Shown here: positions 1-6,464 of the stretch, one piece after another
Position numbering within the stretch: the stretch's first letter is position 1
How the letters are laid out: each line of letters opens with the position of its first letter
Source: Acidimicrobiaceae bacterium
GTDB lineage: Bacteria > Actinomycetota > Acidimicrobiia > Acidimicrobiales > UBA8190
Direction of reading: 5' to 3'
DNA length: 7,999 nucleotides
NCBI GenBank assembly: GCA_003453695.1
Contig: DMNK01000016.1
Span: 34,110-42,108 of the forward strand
The notes under the pieces: model-generated
The model's database searches: none
Told to the model about the DNA's origin: nothing
What the model saw: the letters and a program-made list of their open reading frames with translations, nothing else
Program-made: the position numbers and the translations under genes

Positions 1-1128
1 TCCCTCGAGGACGACCTCATGCGGTTGTTCGCCACCGGCGCCATGCAGTGGGTCATGACCCGAACCCTGCCTGAGGAGATCCCCATCGAGGCGAAGATGG
101 TGACCAAGGCCATCGAGCGGGCCCAGAACACCGTGGAGGCCCGCAACGCCGAGATCCGCAAGGACGTCCTCAAGTACGACGAGGTGCTGAACGAACAGCG
201 CAAGGTGATCTACGCCCGGCGGCTCCAGGTCATCGACGGTGAGGACCTCCAGGAGCTGACTCAGGAGCTGCTCGAGACCACGATCGACGTGCTCGTGCGC
301 GCCGCTTGCCCGCGTGACTATCCCGAGGAGTGGGACCTCGAGCAGTTGCTCGCCGAAGTCACCCAGTACTACCCGACCGCCTTCTCGGCCGAGGACCTCG
401 CCGAAGCCACGACGGCGGCGCAGCTCACCGAGAGCCTCCTGGCCGAGGCGCTCGACGCCTACGCGGGGCGGGACGAGGTCTTCCCCGGCGGAGCCGACGA
501 GGCCCGCCAGGTGGAGCGCGAGATCATGCTGCAGATCATCGACCAGCACTGGCGCGAGCACCTGGCCGAGATGGACTACCTGCGCGAGGGCATCAACCTG
601 CGGGCCATGGGCCAGCAGGACCCGCTGGTGGCCTGGCAGAAGGACGGCTTCGAGATGTTCGGCCGCATGATGGACTCCATCGACGACGACTACCTGCGCT
701 ACGTGATGCACGTGCAGGTGGTCGCCGAGTCCGCTGCCGAGCCCGACCTGAGCCAGGCCAGCTACCAGGCGCCGGCCGACCCGTCGCAGGCCAGCCTCAT
801 CGAAGCGGTGCGCGCCGCCGCCGACGCCGGTATGGGCGGCATGGGCGGCATGCCCCTTCCCGCCGGAAACGGCGAGGCCAGCCCCGCCGCCGCTGCCGTC
901 GCCACGGCCGGGCGGGCCCCGGGCCCGGCTCCGGCCCAGACCGGACGGGGGGCGCCGGCCGCCGGCGTCACCCGCTCGGGGAACCAGCCCGGTCCGGCCG
1001 CCGCGTCGCGCCCCGCTCAGGGGCGAGGCGTCCCCGGTGCCCCGCGCCAGGGCGAGAAGCTGGGGCGCAACGCGCCGTGCTGGTGCGGGAGCGGCAAGAA
1101 GTACAAGCTCTGCCATGGCGCGAGCTGA
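1..1128 (+). CDS. secA: Preprotein translocase ATPase SecA, C-terminal part (5' end outside window)
   Basis: SecA is the cytosolic motor ATPase that pushes unfolded preproteins through SecYEG. The frame is open from base 1, so only the last 375 residues are present and the nucleotide-binding domains lie upstream. The first residues read SLEDDLMRLF, a SecA family motif, followed by PIEAKMVTKAIERAQNTVE and VLKYDEVLNEQRKVIYARR of the helical scaffold and wing region. The block HWREHLAEMDYLREGINLRA with GQQDPLVAWQKDGFEMF follows. After about residue 245 comes a linker of roughly 100 residues rich in Ala, Gly and Pro, with a Gly/Met run. The protein ends in a zinc-binding tail, [19 protein letters not shown], with ligands spaced CxCx8CH (first Cys codon at 1078). 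In characterised SecA proteins this tail contacts lipid, SecB or the ribosome. The stop codon lies inside the start of prfB. Identity is secure. Confidence 0.98.
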   Translation, partial: SLEDDLMRLFATGAMQWVMTRTLPEEIPIEAKMVTKAIERAQNTVEARNAEIRKDVLKYDEVLNEQRKVIYARRLQVIDGEDLQELTQELLETTIDVLVRAACPRDYPEEWDLEQLLAEVTQYYPTAFSAEDLAEATTAAQLTESLLAEALDAYAGRDEVFPGGADEARQVEREIMLQIIDQHWREHLAEMDYLREGINLRAMGQQDPLVAWQKDGFEMFGRMMDSIDDDYLRYVMHVQVVAESAAEPDLSQASYQAPADPSQASLIEAVRAAADAGMGGMGGMPLPAGNGEASPAAAAVATAGRAPGPAPAQTGRGAPAAGVTRSGNQPGPAAASRPAQGRGVPGAPRQGEKLGRNAPCWCGSGKKYKLCHGAS

Positions 1129-2269
1129 GCCCGCCGCTCCCGGCGAGCAGCGAGACCTCCGCGCCGAGCTGAGCTCCCTTCGGACCCGGCTGGCCGAAGC
1201 CGAGGGATATCTGGGCCTCGACGGGCTGCACGCCCGCCGGGCCGAGCTCGAGAAGGAGGCGGCCCGTCCCGACCTGTGGGACGACCCGGACAACGCTCGG
1301 GCCGTCACCTCGCAGCTGGGCAAGATCTCCGACGACATCGCCCTGCTCGAGGACCTCGACCAGGCCCTGTCCGACGCCGAAGTGCTCCATGAGCTCATGG
1401 TCGAAGAACGCGACGACTCGGTGCTGCGTGAGCTCACCACCACCCTCGACGACCTCGAAGGCCGCCTCTCCGGCGTCGAATTGCGATCGCTGTTCAGCGG
1501 GCCGTACGACGAGCGGGACGCCATCGTGGAGCTCCATGCCGGCACGGGGGGCACTGACGCCCAGGACTGGACCGAGATGCTGTTGCGCATGTACATGCGC
1601 TGGGCCGAGCGCCGTGGCTTCGCCGTCGAGGTGGACGAGGTCACCGCCGGCCAGGAGGCGGGTTTGCTGTCCGCCACCGCCATCGTGAAGGGCCGCTTCG
1701 CCTACGGCCTGCTCTCGGCGGAGCGCGGCGTGCACCGGCTCGTGCGGATGTCGCCGTTCGACGCCCAGCACCGGCGCCAGACCAGCTTCGCCTTGGCGGC
1801 CGTCACACCATTCCTCGACGATGCCGCCGCCGAGGTGGTCATCGACGACAAAGACCTGCGCGTCGACACCTACCGTTCCTCGGGTGCGGGGGGCCAGCAC
1901 GTCAACAAGACGGACTCGGCCGTGCGCATCACCCACCTCCCGACCGGCATCGTCGTCTCGTGCCAGAACGAGCGCAGCCAGCACCAGAACCGTGCTCGGG
2001 CCATGCAGATCCTGGCCGCCAAGCTCCTCGACCGACAGGAGGCCGAGCGCCGGGCCGCCATGGAGTCGCTGTCGGGCCCCAAGGAGGACGTCTCGTGGGG
2101 CAACCAGATCCGCTCCTATGTGCTCGCCCCGTACCAGCTGGTGAAAGACCTGCGTACCGGGGTCGAGACCGGGAACGTCGAGGCGGTGCTCGACGGGGAT
2201 ATCGAGGACTTCATCGAGGCTGAGCTGCGGCGCCGGCGGACCGAGGGAGCCCCTTCACCCTCTGACTGA
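1115..2269 (+). CDS. prfB: Peptide chain release factor 2 (RF2)
   Basis: RF2 reads UGA and UAA stop codons in the ribosomal A site and triggers peptidyl-tRNA hydrolysis. Taking the ATG at 1115 gives 384 residues, close to the usual 365-375. An upstream in-frame GTG at 1037 is rejected because it would add 26 residues that are only a shifted reading of the SecA linker. The recognition tripeptide SPF, which marks RF2 rather than RF1, is at residues 213-215. The catalytic GGQ is at 259-261 within [19 protein letters not shown]. The N-terminal helical domain covers about the first 120 residues, including [12 protein letters not shown]. The frame is continuous, so the +1 programmed frameshift known in many bacterial prfB genes is not needed here. 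The gene overlaps secA by 14 bp, and its ATG sits in the codons for SecA's zinc-ligand Cys-His pair. With no good Shine-Dalgarno visible, translation is probably coupled to secA. Confidence 0.97.
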   Translation: MARAEPAAPGEQRDLRAELSSLRTRLAEAEGYLGLDGLHARRAELEKEAARPDLWDDPDNARAVTSQLGKISDDIALLEDLDQALSDAEVLHELMVEERDDSVLRELTTTLDDLEGRLSGVELRSLFSGPYDERDAIVELHAGTGGTDAQDWTEMLLRMYMRWAERRGFAVEVDEVTAGQEAGLLSATAIVKGRFAYGLLSAERGVHRLVRMSPFDAQHRRQTSFALAAVTPFLDDAAAEVVIDDKDLRVDTYRSSGAGGQHVNKTDSAVRITHLPTGIVVSCQNERSQHQNRARAMQILAAKLLDRQEAERRAAMESLSGPKEDVSWGNQIRSYVLAPYQLVKDLRTGVETGNVEAVLDGDIEDFIEAELRRRRTEGAPSPSD

Positions 2270-2312
2270 CCGCGCCCTGTGGGCCCTGTGACCGATGGGG
2301 CTGTCCCCGGGC

Positions 2313-2321
2313 TGGTAGCCT
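2313..2321 (+). promoter_or_regulatory. Candidate extended -10 promoter element upstream of ftsE
   Basis: The string TGGTAGCCT holds an extended -10 TGN followed by TAGCCT, which fits the actinobacterial TANNNT pattern. It lies in the 116-bp gap between prfB and ftsE. Transcription would begin near 2328 and give a leader of about 58 nt. I see no convincing -35 hexamer, which an extended -10 may not need. This is a pattern match only. ftsE could also be transcribed by read-through from secA-prfB. Confidence 0.35.
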
Positions 2322-2361
2322 CTTGCCGCCTCGAAGCGTCTCCGATTCGGTGGGGCGCGCA

Positions 2362-2380
2362 CGAACCCCTGTTCGGGGTT
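2362..2380 (+). promoter_or_regulatory. Overlapping alternative hairpins just before the ftsE start
   Basis: Two mutually exclusive stem-loops can form. The first pairs CGAAC (2362-2366) with GTTCG (2371-2375) across a 4-nt loop. The second pairs AACCCC (2364-2369) with GGGGTT (2375-2380) across a 5-nt loop. The only purine-rich candidate ribosome site, GGGG at 2375-2378, lies 7 nt before the ftsE ATG. It is fully paired in the second structure and mostly free in the first. The base pairing is directly visible; a role in translation control is inference. Confidence 0.35.
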
Positions 2381-2385
2381 GGTCG

Positions 2386-3072
2386 ATGATCCGGTTCGAG
2401 AACGTAACCAAAACCTACAAAGCTGGCACTGTCGCTCTTCGCGACGTCTCTCTCGACATCGAGAAGGGCGAGTTCGTGTTCGTCGTCGGACCATCCGGTT
2501 CCGGCAAGACGACTGCCATCCGCCTCCTTCTGCGTGAGGAGGTGCCCAATGCCGGGCGCATCTGGGTGGCGGGGCGCGACATCGGCGCGCTCACCAATTG
2601 GCGGATCCCCTATCTCCGTCGGAACATCGGGTGCGTGTTCCAGGACTTCCGGCTGCTCCCCAACAAGTCCGTGTTCGAGAACGTCGCCTTCGCCCTGGAG
2701 GTGATCGGCCGTCCCAAGCACGTGATCGCCTCTCAGGTCCCCCAGGTGCTCGAGCTGGTGGGCCTGGCCCGCAAGCGCGACAACCTCCCCAGCGAGCTCT
2801 CCGGCGGCGAGCAACAGCGCGTGGCGGTGGCCAGGGCTTTCGTGAACCGACCCCTCATCCTTCTCGCCGACGAGCCCACCGGGAACCTGGACCCGGCCAC
2901 CAGCCAGGGCATCATGCGCCTCCTGGACCGGATCAACCGCACGGGCACCACCGTTGTCGTGGCCACCCACGACGCCGGCATCGTCGACCAGATGCGCCGC
3001 CGGGTGATCGAGCTCGACCACGGCATGCTCGTGCGGGACCAGGAGCGCGGCGTGTACGGCTACGGCACCTGA
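2386..3072 (+). CDS. ftsE: Cell division ATP-binding protein FtsE
   Basis: FtsE is the cytoplasmic ABC ATPase that partners FtsX. ATP hydrolysis is transmitted through FtsX to activate periplasmic or extracellular peptidoglycan hydrolases during septation. Starting at ATG 2386 ([14 protein letters not shown]) gives 228 residues, normal for FtsE. The TTG at 2323 would add 21 unrelated residues. Visible motifs are Walker [10 protein letters not shown] at 35-43, Q-loop Gln86 in [17 protein letters not shown], signature LSGGEQQR starting at 138, Walker [14 protein letters not shown] with Asp162-Glu163, and H-loop His195 in VVVATHD. The [10 protein letters not shown] form and the RGVYG-type C-terminus fit the FtsE/LolD/MacB family and actinobacterial FtsE. 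ftsX follows 37 bp downstream on the same strand, which settles FtsE over other members of the family. Confidence 0.97.
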   Translation: MIRFENVTKTYKAGTVALRDVSLDIEKGEFVFVVGPSGSGKTTAIRLLLREEVPNAGRIWVAGRDIGALTNWRIPYLRRNIGCVFQDFRLLPNKSVFENVAFALEVIGRPKHVIASQVPQVLELVGLARKRDNLPSELSGGEQQRVAVARAFVNRPLILLADEPTGNLDPATSQGIMRLLDRINRTGTTVVVATHDAGIVDQMRRRVIELDHGMLVRDQERGVYGYGT

Positions 3073-3095
3073 TCCATCGCCGAGGACCGAGTAAC

Positions 3096-3100
3096 AGGAG
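3096..3100 (+). promoter_or_regulatory. Ribosome binding site that fixes the ftsX TTG start
   Basis: AGGAG lies 9 nt upstream of the TTG at 3110, near-ideal spacing. It supports TTG over the in-frame GTG at 3131, which would remove seven N-terminal residues and sit 30 nt from the site. It is the clearest Shine-Dalgarno in the window. Confidence 0.75.
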
Positions 3101-3109
3101 ACAGGACTC

Positions 3110-3991
3110 TTGCCGGTATCGATCGACTACGTGAGCCGCGAGACGGCGTCGAACCTGTGGCGCAACAGGCTCATGACCATCGCCGCCATCCTCACCGTGG
3201 CCGTGTCCCTGTCTCTTGTGGGCGCCGCCCTGCTGCTTCGACAGGGAGTGGCGCACGCCACGACCAAGTGGCAGCACGGCGTGAACGTCCTCGTGTTCCT
3301 CGACTCCAACATCACCTCGACTCAGCAGAATTCCCTCCAGCAGGAGCTCACCGCGCTTCCCTATGTGCGCACCTGCCTGTATCGCTCCCAGCAGTACGAC
3401 TTCAACGAGGCTCGCCACCTCCTGCCCCCCGACGAGGCCCAGGCCCTGACCGTCTCCACTATGCCCGCCTCGCTGCGCTGCGTGCTGCAGGACCCGAGAC
3501 AGGCCCAAGCCGTCTTCGACCAATTCCATGGCCGGCCCGGGGTGCAGGCCGTGTCCTATCCGAGCCAGGCCGTGCGCAACATGGAACAGGTGACGAAGAT
3601 CCTGCAGTGGGTGTTCTTCGTCCTGGCGGTGATCCTGCTCCTGTCGGCGTCAGTGCTGATCCTGAACACCATCCGTCTCGCCATCTTCGCCCGGCGACGA
3701 GAGGTGTCGGTGATGAAGGTGGTGGGGGCGACCAACTGGTTCATCAGGGTGCCCTTCATGTGCGAGGGGCTGGTCCAGGGCGTCATGGGCGCGGTGGTGG
3801 CCGCCTTGGTGGTGTTCGGGCTGCACTGGCTCCTCGACGACCTGGCCAGCTCCAACCCCAACAGCGTCTTGTTCCAGATGCGCATGCCCGTGGCCGAAGT
3901 GGTGGTGACCAACCTCCTCGTGGTCCTGGTGGGGCTGGTGGTCGGCACCGTCGGGTCGGCCTTCGCCATCCGGCGCTTCCTCGACGCTTGA
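3110..3991 (+). CDS. ftsX: Cell division protein FtsX, ABC-type membrane subunit
   Basis: FtsX is the membrane partner of FtsE and relays ATPase cycles to cell-wall hydrolases at the division site. It has 293 residues, a usual actinobacterial length. Membrane segments are at about 22-43, 166-188, 219-242 and 262-286, with a short cytoplasmic N-terminus (SRETASNLWRNRLMTIAAIL). The large extracellular loop (about 44-165) is the hydrolase-contacting region in known FtsX proteins and includes VNVLVFLDSNITSTQQN. The cytoplasmic stretch RREVSVMKVVGATNWFIRVP, just after the second membrane segment, is a hallmark of the FtsX/MacB permease family. The extracellular loop contains Cys89 and Cys124, which could form a disulfide; a third Cys (218) is near the third membrane segment. 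The start is TTG, supported by AGGAG. It probably shares a transcript with ftsE. smpB, often next in actinobacteria, is absent; the following gene is convergent. Confidence 0.96.
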   Translation: MPVSIDYVSRETASNLWRNRLMTIAAILTVAVSLSLVGAALLLRQGVAHATTKWQHGVNVLVFLDSNITSTQQNSLQQELTALPYVRTCLYRSQQYDFNEARHLLPPDEAQALTVSTMPASLRCVLQDPRQAQAVFDQFHGRPGVQAVSYPSQAVRNMEQVTKILQWVFFVLAVILLLSASVLILNTIRLAIFARRREVSVMKVVGATNWFIRVPFMCEGLVQGVMGAVVAALVVFGLHWLLDDLASSNPNSVLFQMRMPVAEVVVTNLLVVLVGLVVGTVGSAFAIRRFLDA

Positions 3992-4001
3992 CGGCCCACC
4001 C

Positions 4002-4051
4002 GCCCCCGCCGAGCAGGGGCCAAGGCCTCGCTGCGCTGCCGGGTCGAGGCC
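4002..4051. terminator. Candidate bidirectional terminator between convergent genes
   Basis: The 63-bp gap between the convergent stop codons of ftsX and the nucleotidyltransferase holds two GC-rich stem-loops. One pairs GCCCC (4002-4006) with GGGGC (4016-4020). The other pairs GGCCTCG (4024-4030) with CGAGGCC (4045-4051) across 14 nt. Neither has a T-tract on either strand, so strong intrinsic termination is uncertain. Location and symmetry suit a shared terminator. Confidence 0.4.
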
Positions 4052-4054
4052 GGC

Positions 4055-4798
4055 TCAGTCCTTGTTGGCGCCGTGCTCGCGCACGAAGTCGTTGACGGCG
4101 TAGTAGGCGTCGATCGACTCGCCGGCGTCGCCCCAGAATCCCTCCAGGACGTCGTACTCCATCCTTCCCTGCTCGACGTAGTAGTTGTTCACGTCGGTAA
4201 TCTCGAGCTCGCCCCGCCCCGAGGGCTCCAGGGTGCCGATGACCCGGAACACGTCGGGGGAGTAACAGTAGATGCCCGTCACGGCGTAGTGGCTCGGCGG
4301 CAGCTCGGGCTTCTCCACGATGCGCACCACGCGGTCCTGGGCGTCGAACTCGGGCACCCCGAGATGCCGCAGGTGGACGGGGTCCTTCTCCTCGGTGAGC
4401 AGGATGCGCGCCCCTCCCTGCTGTCCGCCGAAGCGTTCCACCGTGGCGCGGAAGCTGCGCTCCACGATGTTGTCCCCGAGCATCACGAGGACCGGCTCGT
4501 CGGCGGCGAATCGCTCGGCCAGGCCGAGCGCCTCGGCGATACCCCCGGGCCGATCCTGGTAGGCGTAGGAGAGCCGGTCGATGCCGTGCTCGTGTCCGTT
4601 GCCCAAGAGGCGTAGGAACTCACCGGCGTGGGTGCCCCCCGTCACGAGCATGATCTCGGTGATGCCCGCCTTGACGAGCGCTTCGATGCCGTAGCTGATC
4701 ATGGGGCGGTCGTAGATGGGCAGCAGGTGCTTGTTGGTGATGCGGGTTAGGGGGTGCAGCCGCGTGCCGCTCCCGCCGGCCAGGACCACCCCCCTCAT
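4055..4798 (-). CDS. Short RmlA-like glucose-1-phosphate thymidylyltransferase
   Basis: Enzymes of this family join a sugar-1-phosphate to a nucleoside triphosphate, releasing pyrophosphate; RmlA makes dTDP-glucose for deoxysugar and cell-surface glycan pathways. Starting at the ATG at 4798 gives 247 residues beginning MRGVVLAGGSGTRLHPLTR, the family N-terminus; an upstream in-frame ATG (4846) would add 16 unrelated residues. Visible motifs are GGSGTRL at 8-14, the conserved Lys23 in NKHLLPIYDRPMI, YQDRPGGIAEA at 80-90, metal-binding Asp109 in LGDN, VEKP at 161-164, VTGIYCYSP at 173-181, GELEITDVNNYY at 195-206, and WGDAG at 221-225. RmlA proteins are about 290 residues; this one stops some 40 short and seems to lack the C-terminal region tied to allosteric control. 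Sugar and base specificity cannot be fixed. Its ATG overlaps the upstream synthetase stop codon as ATGA, so it is probably translated by reinitiation. Confidence 0.88.
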   Translation of the reverse strand: MRGVVLAGGSGTRLHPLTRITNKHLLPIYDRPMISYGIEALVKAGITEIMLVTGGTHAGEFLRLLGNGHEHGIDRLSYAYQDRPGGIAEALGLAERFAADEPVLVMLGDNIVERSFRATVERFGGQQGGARILLTEEKDPVHLRHLGVPEFDAQDRVVRIVEKPELPPSHYAVTGIYCYSPDVFRVIGTLEPSGRGELEITDVNNYYVEQGRMEYDVLEGFWGDAGESIDAYYAVNDFVREHGANKD

Positions 4799-6441
4799 GG
4801 CCGTCCCGGGGCAGTGGGCGCCGGGACGGCCCTCTGCTCGAGCCACTGCGCCATTTCGGCCCGCTGACGCCCGTAATCGAGCTTTCCCGAAGGTGAACGT
4901 CCCAGGACATCGACGAAGCGGATGTGGCGCGGCGCCTTGTAGGCAGCCAGGCGCGAGCGGACGTGGTCGATGAGCTCCGTCTCGGACGTGGTCATGCCCG
5001 GCCGCAGCTCGACGGCAGCGGTCACCGCCTCGCCGAAACGCTCGTGCGGCACCCCGACGGCCACGGCGTCGCGCACGGCGGGATGCAGCTTGAGGGCCTC
5101 CTCGACCTCCTCGGGGAACACCTTCTCGCCGCCGGTGTTGATGACGACCGAGCCCCGGCCCAGCAGCTGGATGGACCCGTCGCTCTCGACCACGGCGTAG
5201 TCACCGGGGATGGAGTAGCGGACCCCGCCCAGTTCCCGGAAGGTGGCGGCGGTCTTCTCGGCGTCCTTGTAGTAGCCGAGCGGGTTGCGCCCGGCCAGGG
5301 CGAGCACACCCCGCTCACCCGAGCCCGGCACGACGTCGGCACCGGTGTCGGGGTCGATGACCCGCACGTCGGGGCCCAAGGTGAAGTGGGCGGTGTGCTC
5401 GGCGTCGGTCCCCGTGGACAGCGACGCCCCCATCCCCAGAGCCTCCGACGACGAGAAGGCGTCGATGAGCATCACGGTGGGCCGATGGCGCAGCAGTCCC
5501 CGCTTGGTCTCCTCGCTCCACATGACCCCCGAGGAGATGATGGCGATGAGGGTGGAGAGCGAGAACCGTTTCGGCTCGGCGTCCCAGGCGGCCAGGATGG
5601 GCTTGGCGAAGGCGTCACCCACGATGGCGAGCACGTTCACGTTCTCGCGGTCGACCGTCTCGAGCAGCTCCACCGGGTCGAAGCTGCGCTCCGTCAGCGT
5701 GACGATGCATCCACCCACGCTCATGATCCCCATGGCCACGAACTCGCCGGTGCCGTGCATTTCCGGGCAGGCGGGGATGGCGATGGGACCGGGCCCGACG
5801 ATGGTCTTGCGCAGGCCTGCCGTCCCGTCCTCCTCTTGGACGCGGATGATGTTGCCGGCGTTGAGCCTGCGGAACAGGTCGTCCTGGCGCCACATCACGC
5901 CCTTGGGCATGCCGGTCGTGCCGCCCGTGTACAGAAGCAGGAGGTCGTCGCCGCTGCGGCCCCAGGGCGGTGCCACCTGCTCGGCTCCCGGTGATGCCAG
6001 TGACTCGTACGCCGTGGCCCACGGCGGGCACGGCCCCGAGCCGTCGTCGACCCACAGCCAGCTCTCGACCCGGGGCACGCGCTGGTGCAACCCGTCGATG
6101 CGCTCCGAGAAGCAGCCGTGGAACACGACCGCCACCACGTCGGCGTTGTCCCACAGGTAGACGAGCTCGTCCTCGGTGTAGCGGTAGTTGGTGTTGACCG
6201 GGACCAGCCCCGCCTTCATGGCGGCGAACACCGATTCCATGTACTCGGGGCAGTTGTAGAGGTACTGGGCCACCTTGTCCTGGGCCTTGGCCCCTGCCTC
6301 GAGCAGGCCTTGGGCCACGGCGTTGGCCCGCCGGTCGAGCTGGCGCCAGGTGACGCGGCGGGCACCGTGGATGAGCGCCGGTGCGTCGGGGATGACCTCC
6401 GCCACGGTCTCCCACGCCTCGGCGAAGTTCCAGTCAGCCAT
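4795..6441 (-). CDS. Acyl-CoA synthetase, FadD19-like (AMP-forming)
   Basis: This ANL-superfamily enzyme activates a carboxylic acid with ATP to an acyl-adenylate, then transfers it to coenzyme A. Its 548 residues match the family. The phosphate-binding loop YTGGTTGMPKGVMWR is at 171-185 and SSSEALGMG at 330-338. GDYAVVESDGSIQLLGRGS at 413-431 carries Asp414 and the hinge region near Arg429. INTGGEKVFPEEVEEALK (434-451) and the C-terminal catalytic Lys520 in SPSGKLDY are intact. GVMWR, GRGSVVINTGGEKV and the SPSGKLDY ending resemble, from memory, mycobacterial FadD19, a steroid side-chain CoA ligase. The substrate cannot be assigned from this alone; medium- or long-chain fatty acids, sterol side chains or isoprenoid acids are possible. 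The ATG at 6441 lies 6 nt after a candidate -10, suggesting a leaderless message. An acyl-CoA dehydrogenase diverges from it 23 bp away, and a nucleotidyltransferase follows with a 4-bp overlap. Confidence 0.93.
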   Translation of the reverse strand: MADWNFAEAWETVAEVIPDAPALIHGARRVTWRQLDRRANAVAQGLLEAGAKAQDKVAQYLYNCPEYMESVFAAMKAGLVPVNTNYRYTEDELVYLWDNADVVAVVFHGCFSERIDGLHQRVPRVESWLWVDDGSGPCPPWATAYESLASPGAEQVAPPWGRSGDDLLLLYTGGTTGMPKGVMWRQDDLFRRLNAGNIIRVQEEDGTAGLRKTIVGPGPIAIPACPEMHGTGEFVAMGIMSVGGCIVTLTERSFDPVELLETVDRENVNVLAIVGDAFAKPILAAWDAEPKRFSLSTLIAIISSGVMWSEETKRGLLRHRPTVMLIDAFSSSEALGMGASLSTGTDAEHTAHFTLGPDVRVIDPDTGADVVPGSGERGVLALAGRNPLGYYKDAEKTAATFRELGGVRYSIPGDYAVVESDGSIQLLGRGSVVINTGGEKVFPEEVEEALKLHPAVRDAVAVGVPHERFGEAVTAAVELRPGMTTSETELIDHVRSRLAAYKAPRHIRFVDVLGRSPSGKLDYGRQRAEMAQWLEQRAVPAPTAPGRP

Positions 6442-6447
6442 CGGGGC

Positions 6448-6453
6448 AGCCTA
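6448..6453 (-). promoter_or_regulatory. Candidate leaderless -10 element for the acyl-CoA synthetase
   Basis: On the minus strand this reads TAGGCT, matching TANNNT, and is followed by exactly 6 nt before the ATG at 6441. That is the geometry of leaderless actinobacterial genes, where transcription starts at the first base of the start codon. No Shine-Dalgarno can fit in the remaining space. It overlaps the opposing hexamer at 6452-6457. Confidence 0.55.
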
Positions 6454-6457
6454 CGCT
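6452..6457 (+). promoter_or_regulatory. Candidate leaderless -10 element for the acyl-CoA dehydrogenase
   Basis: TACGCT matches TANNNT and lies 7 nt before the GTG at 6465, again a leaderless distance. It shares the TA at 6452-6453 with the divergent hexamer and sits inside the dyad GGCAGC-CTAC-GCTGCC (6445-6460). Any -35 contact would fall within the start of the opposing synthetase gene. Confidence 0.55.
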
Positions 6458-6464
6458 GCCGCTC

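Noticed and set aside
1115..1250. Programmed +1 frameshift site in prfB.
   Set aside because: The reading frame is continuous from ATG through SPF and GGQ, with no in-frame UGA near the N-terminus.
968..1984. Long minus-strand frame (338 residues) antisense to prfB; similar long frames lie antisense or out of frame across the other genes.
   Set aside because: Long antisense frames are expected in GC-rich coding DNA; the opposite strand encodes clearly conserved RF2 motifs.
2297..2308. GGGG-CTGT-CCCC as a prfB terminator.
   Set aside because: A 4-bp stem with no T-tract is too weak to call, and it abuts the candidate ftsE promoter.
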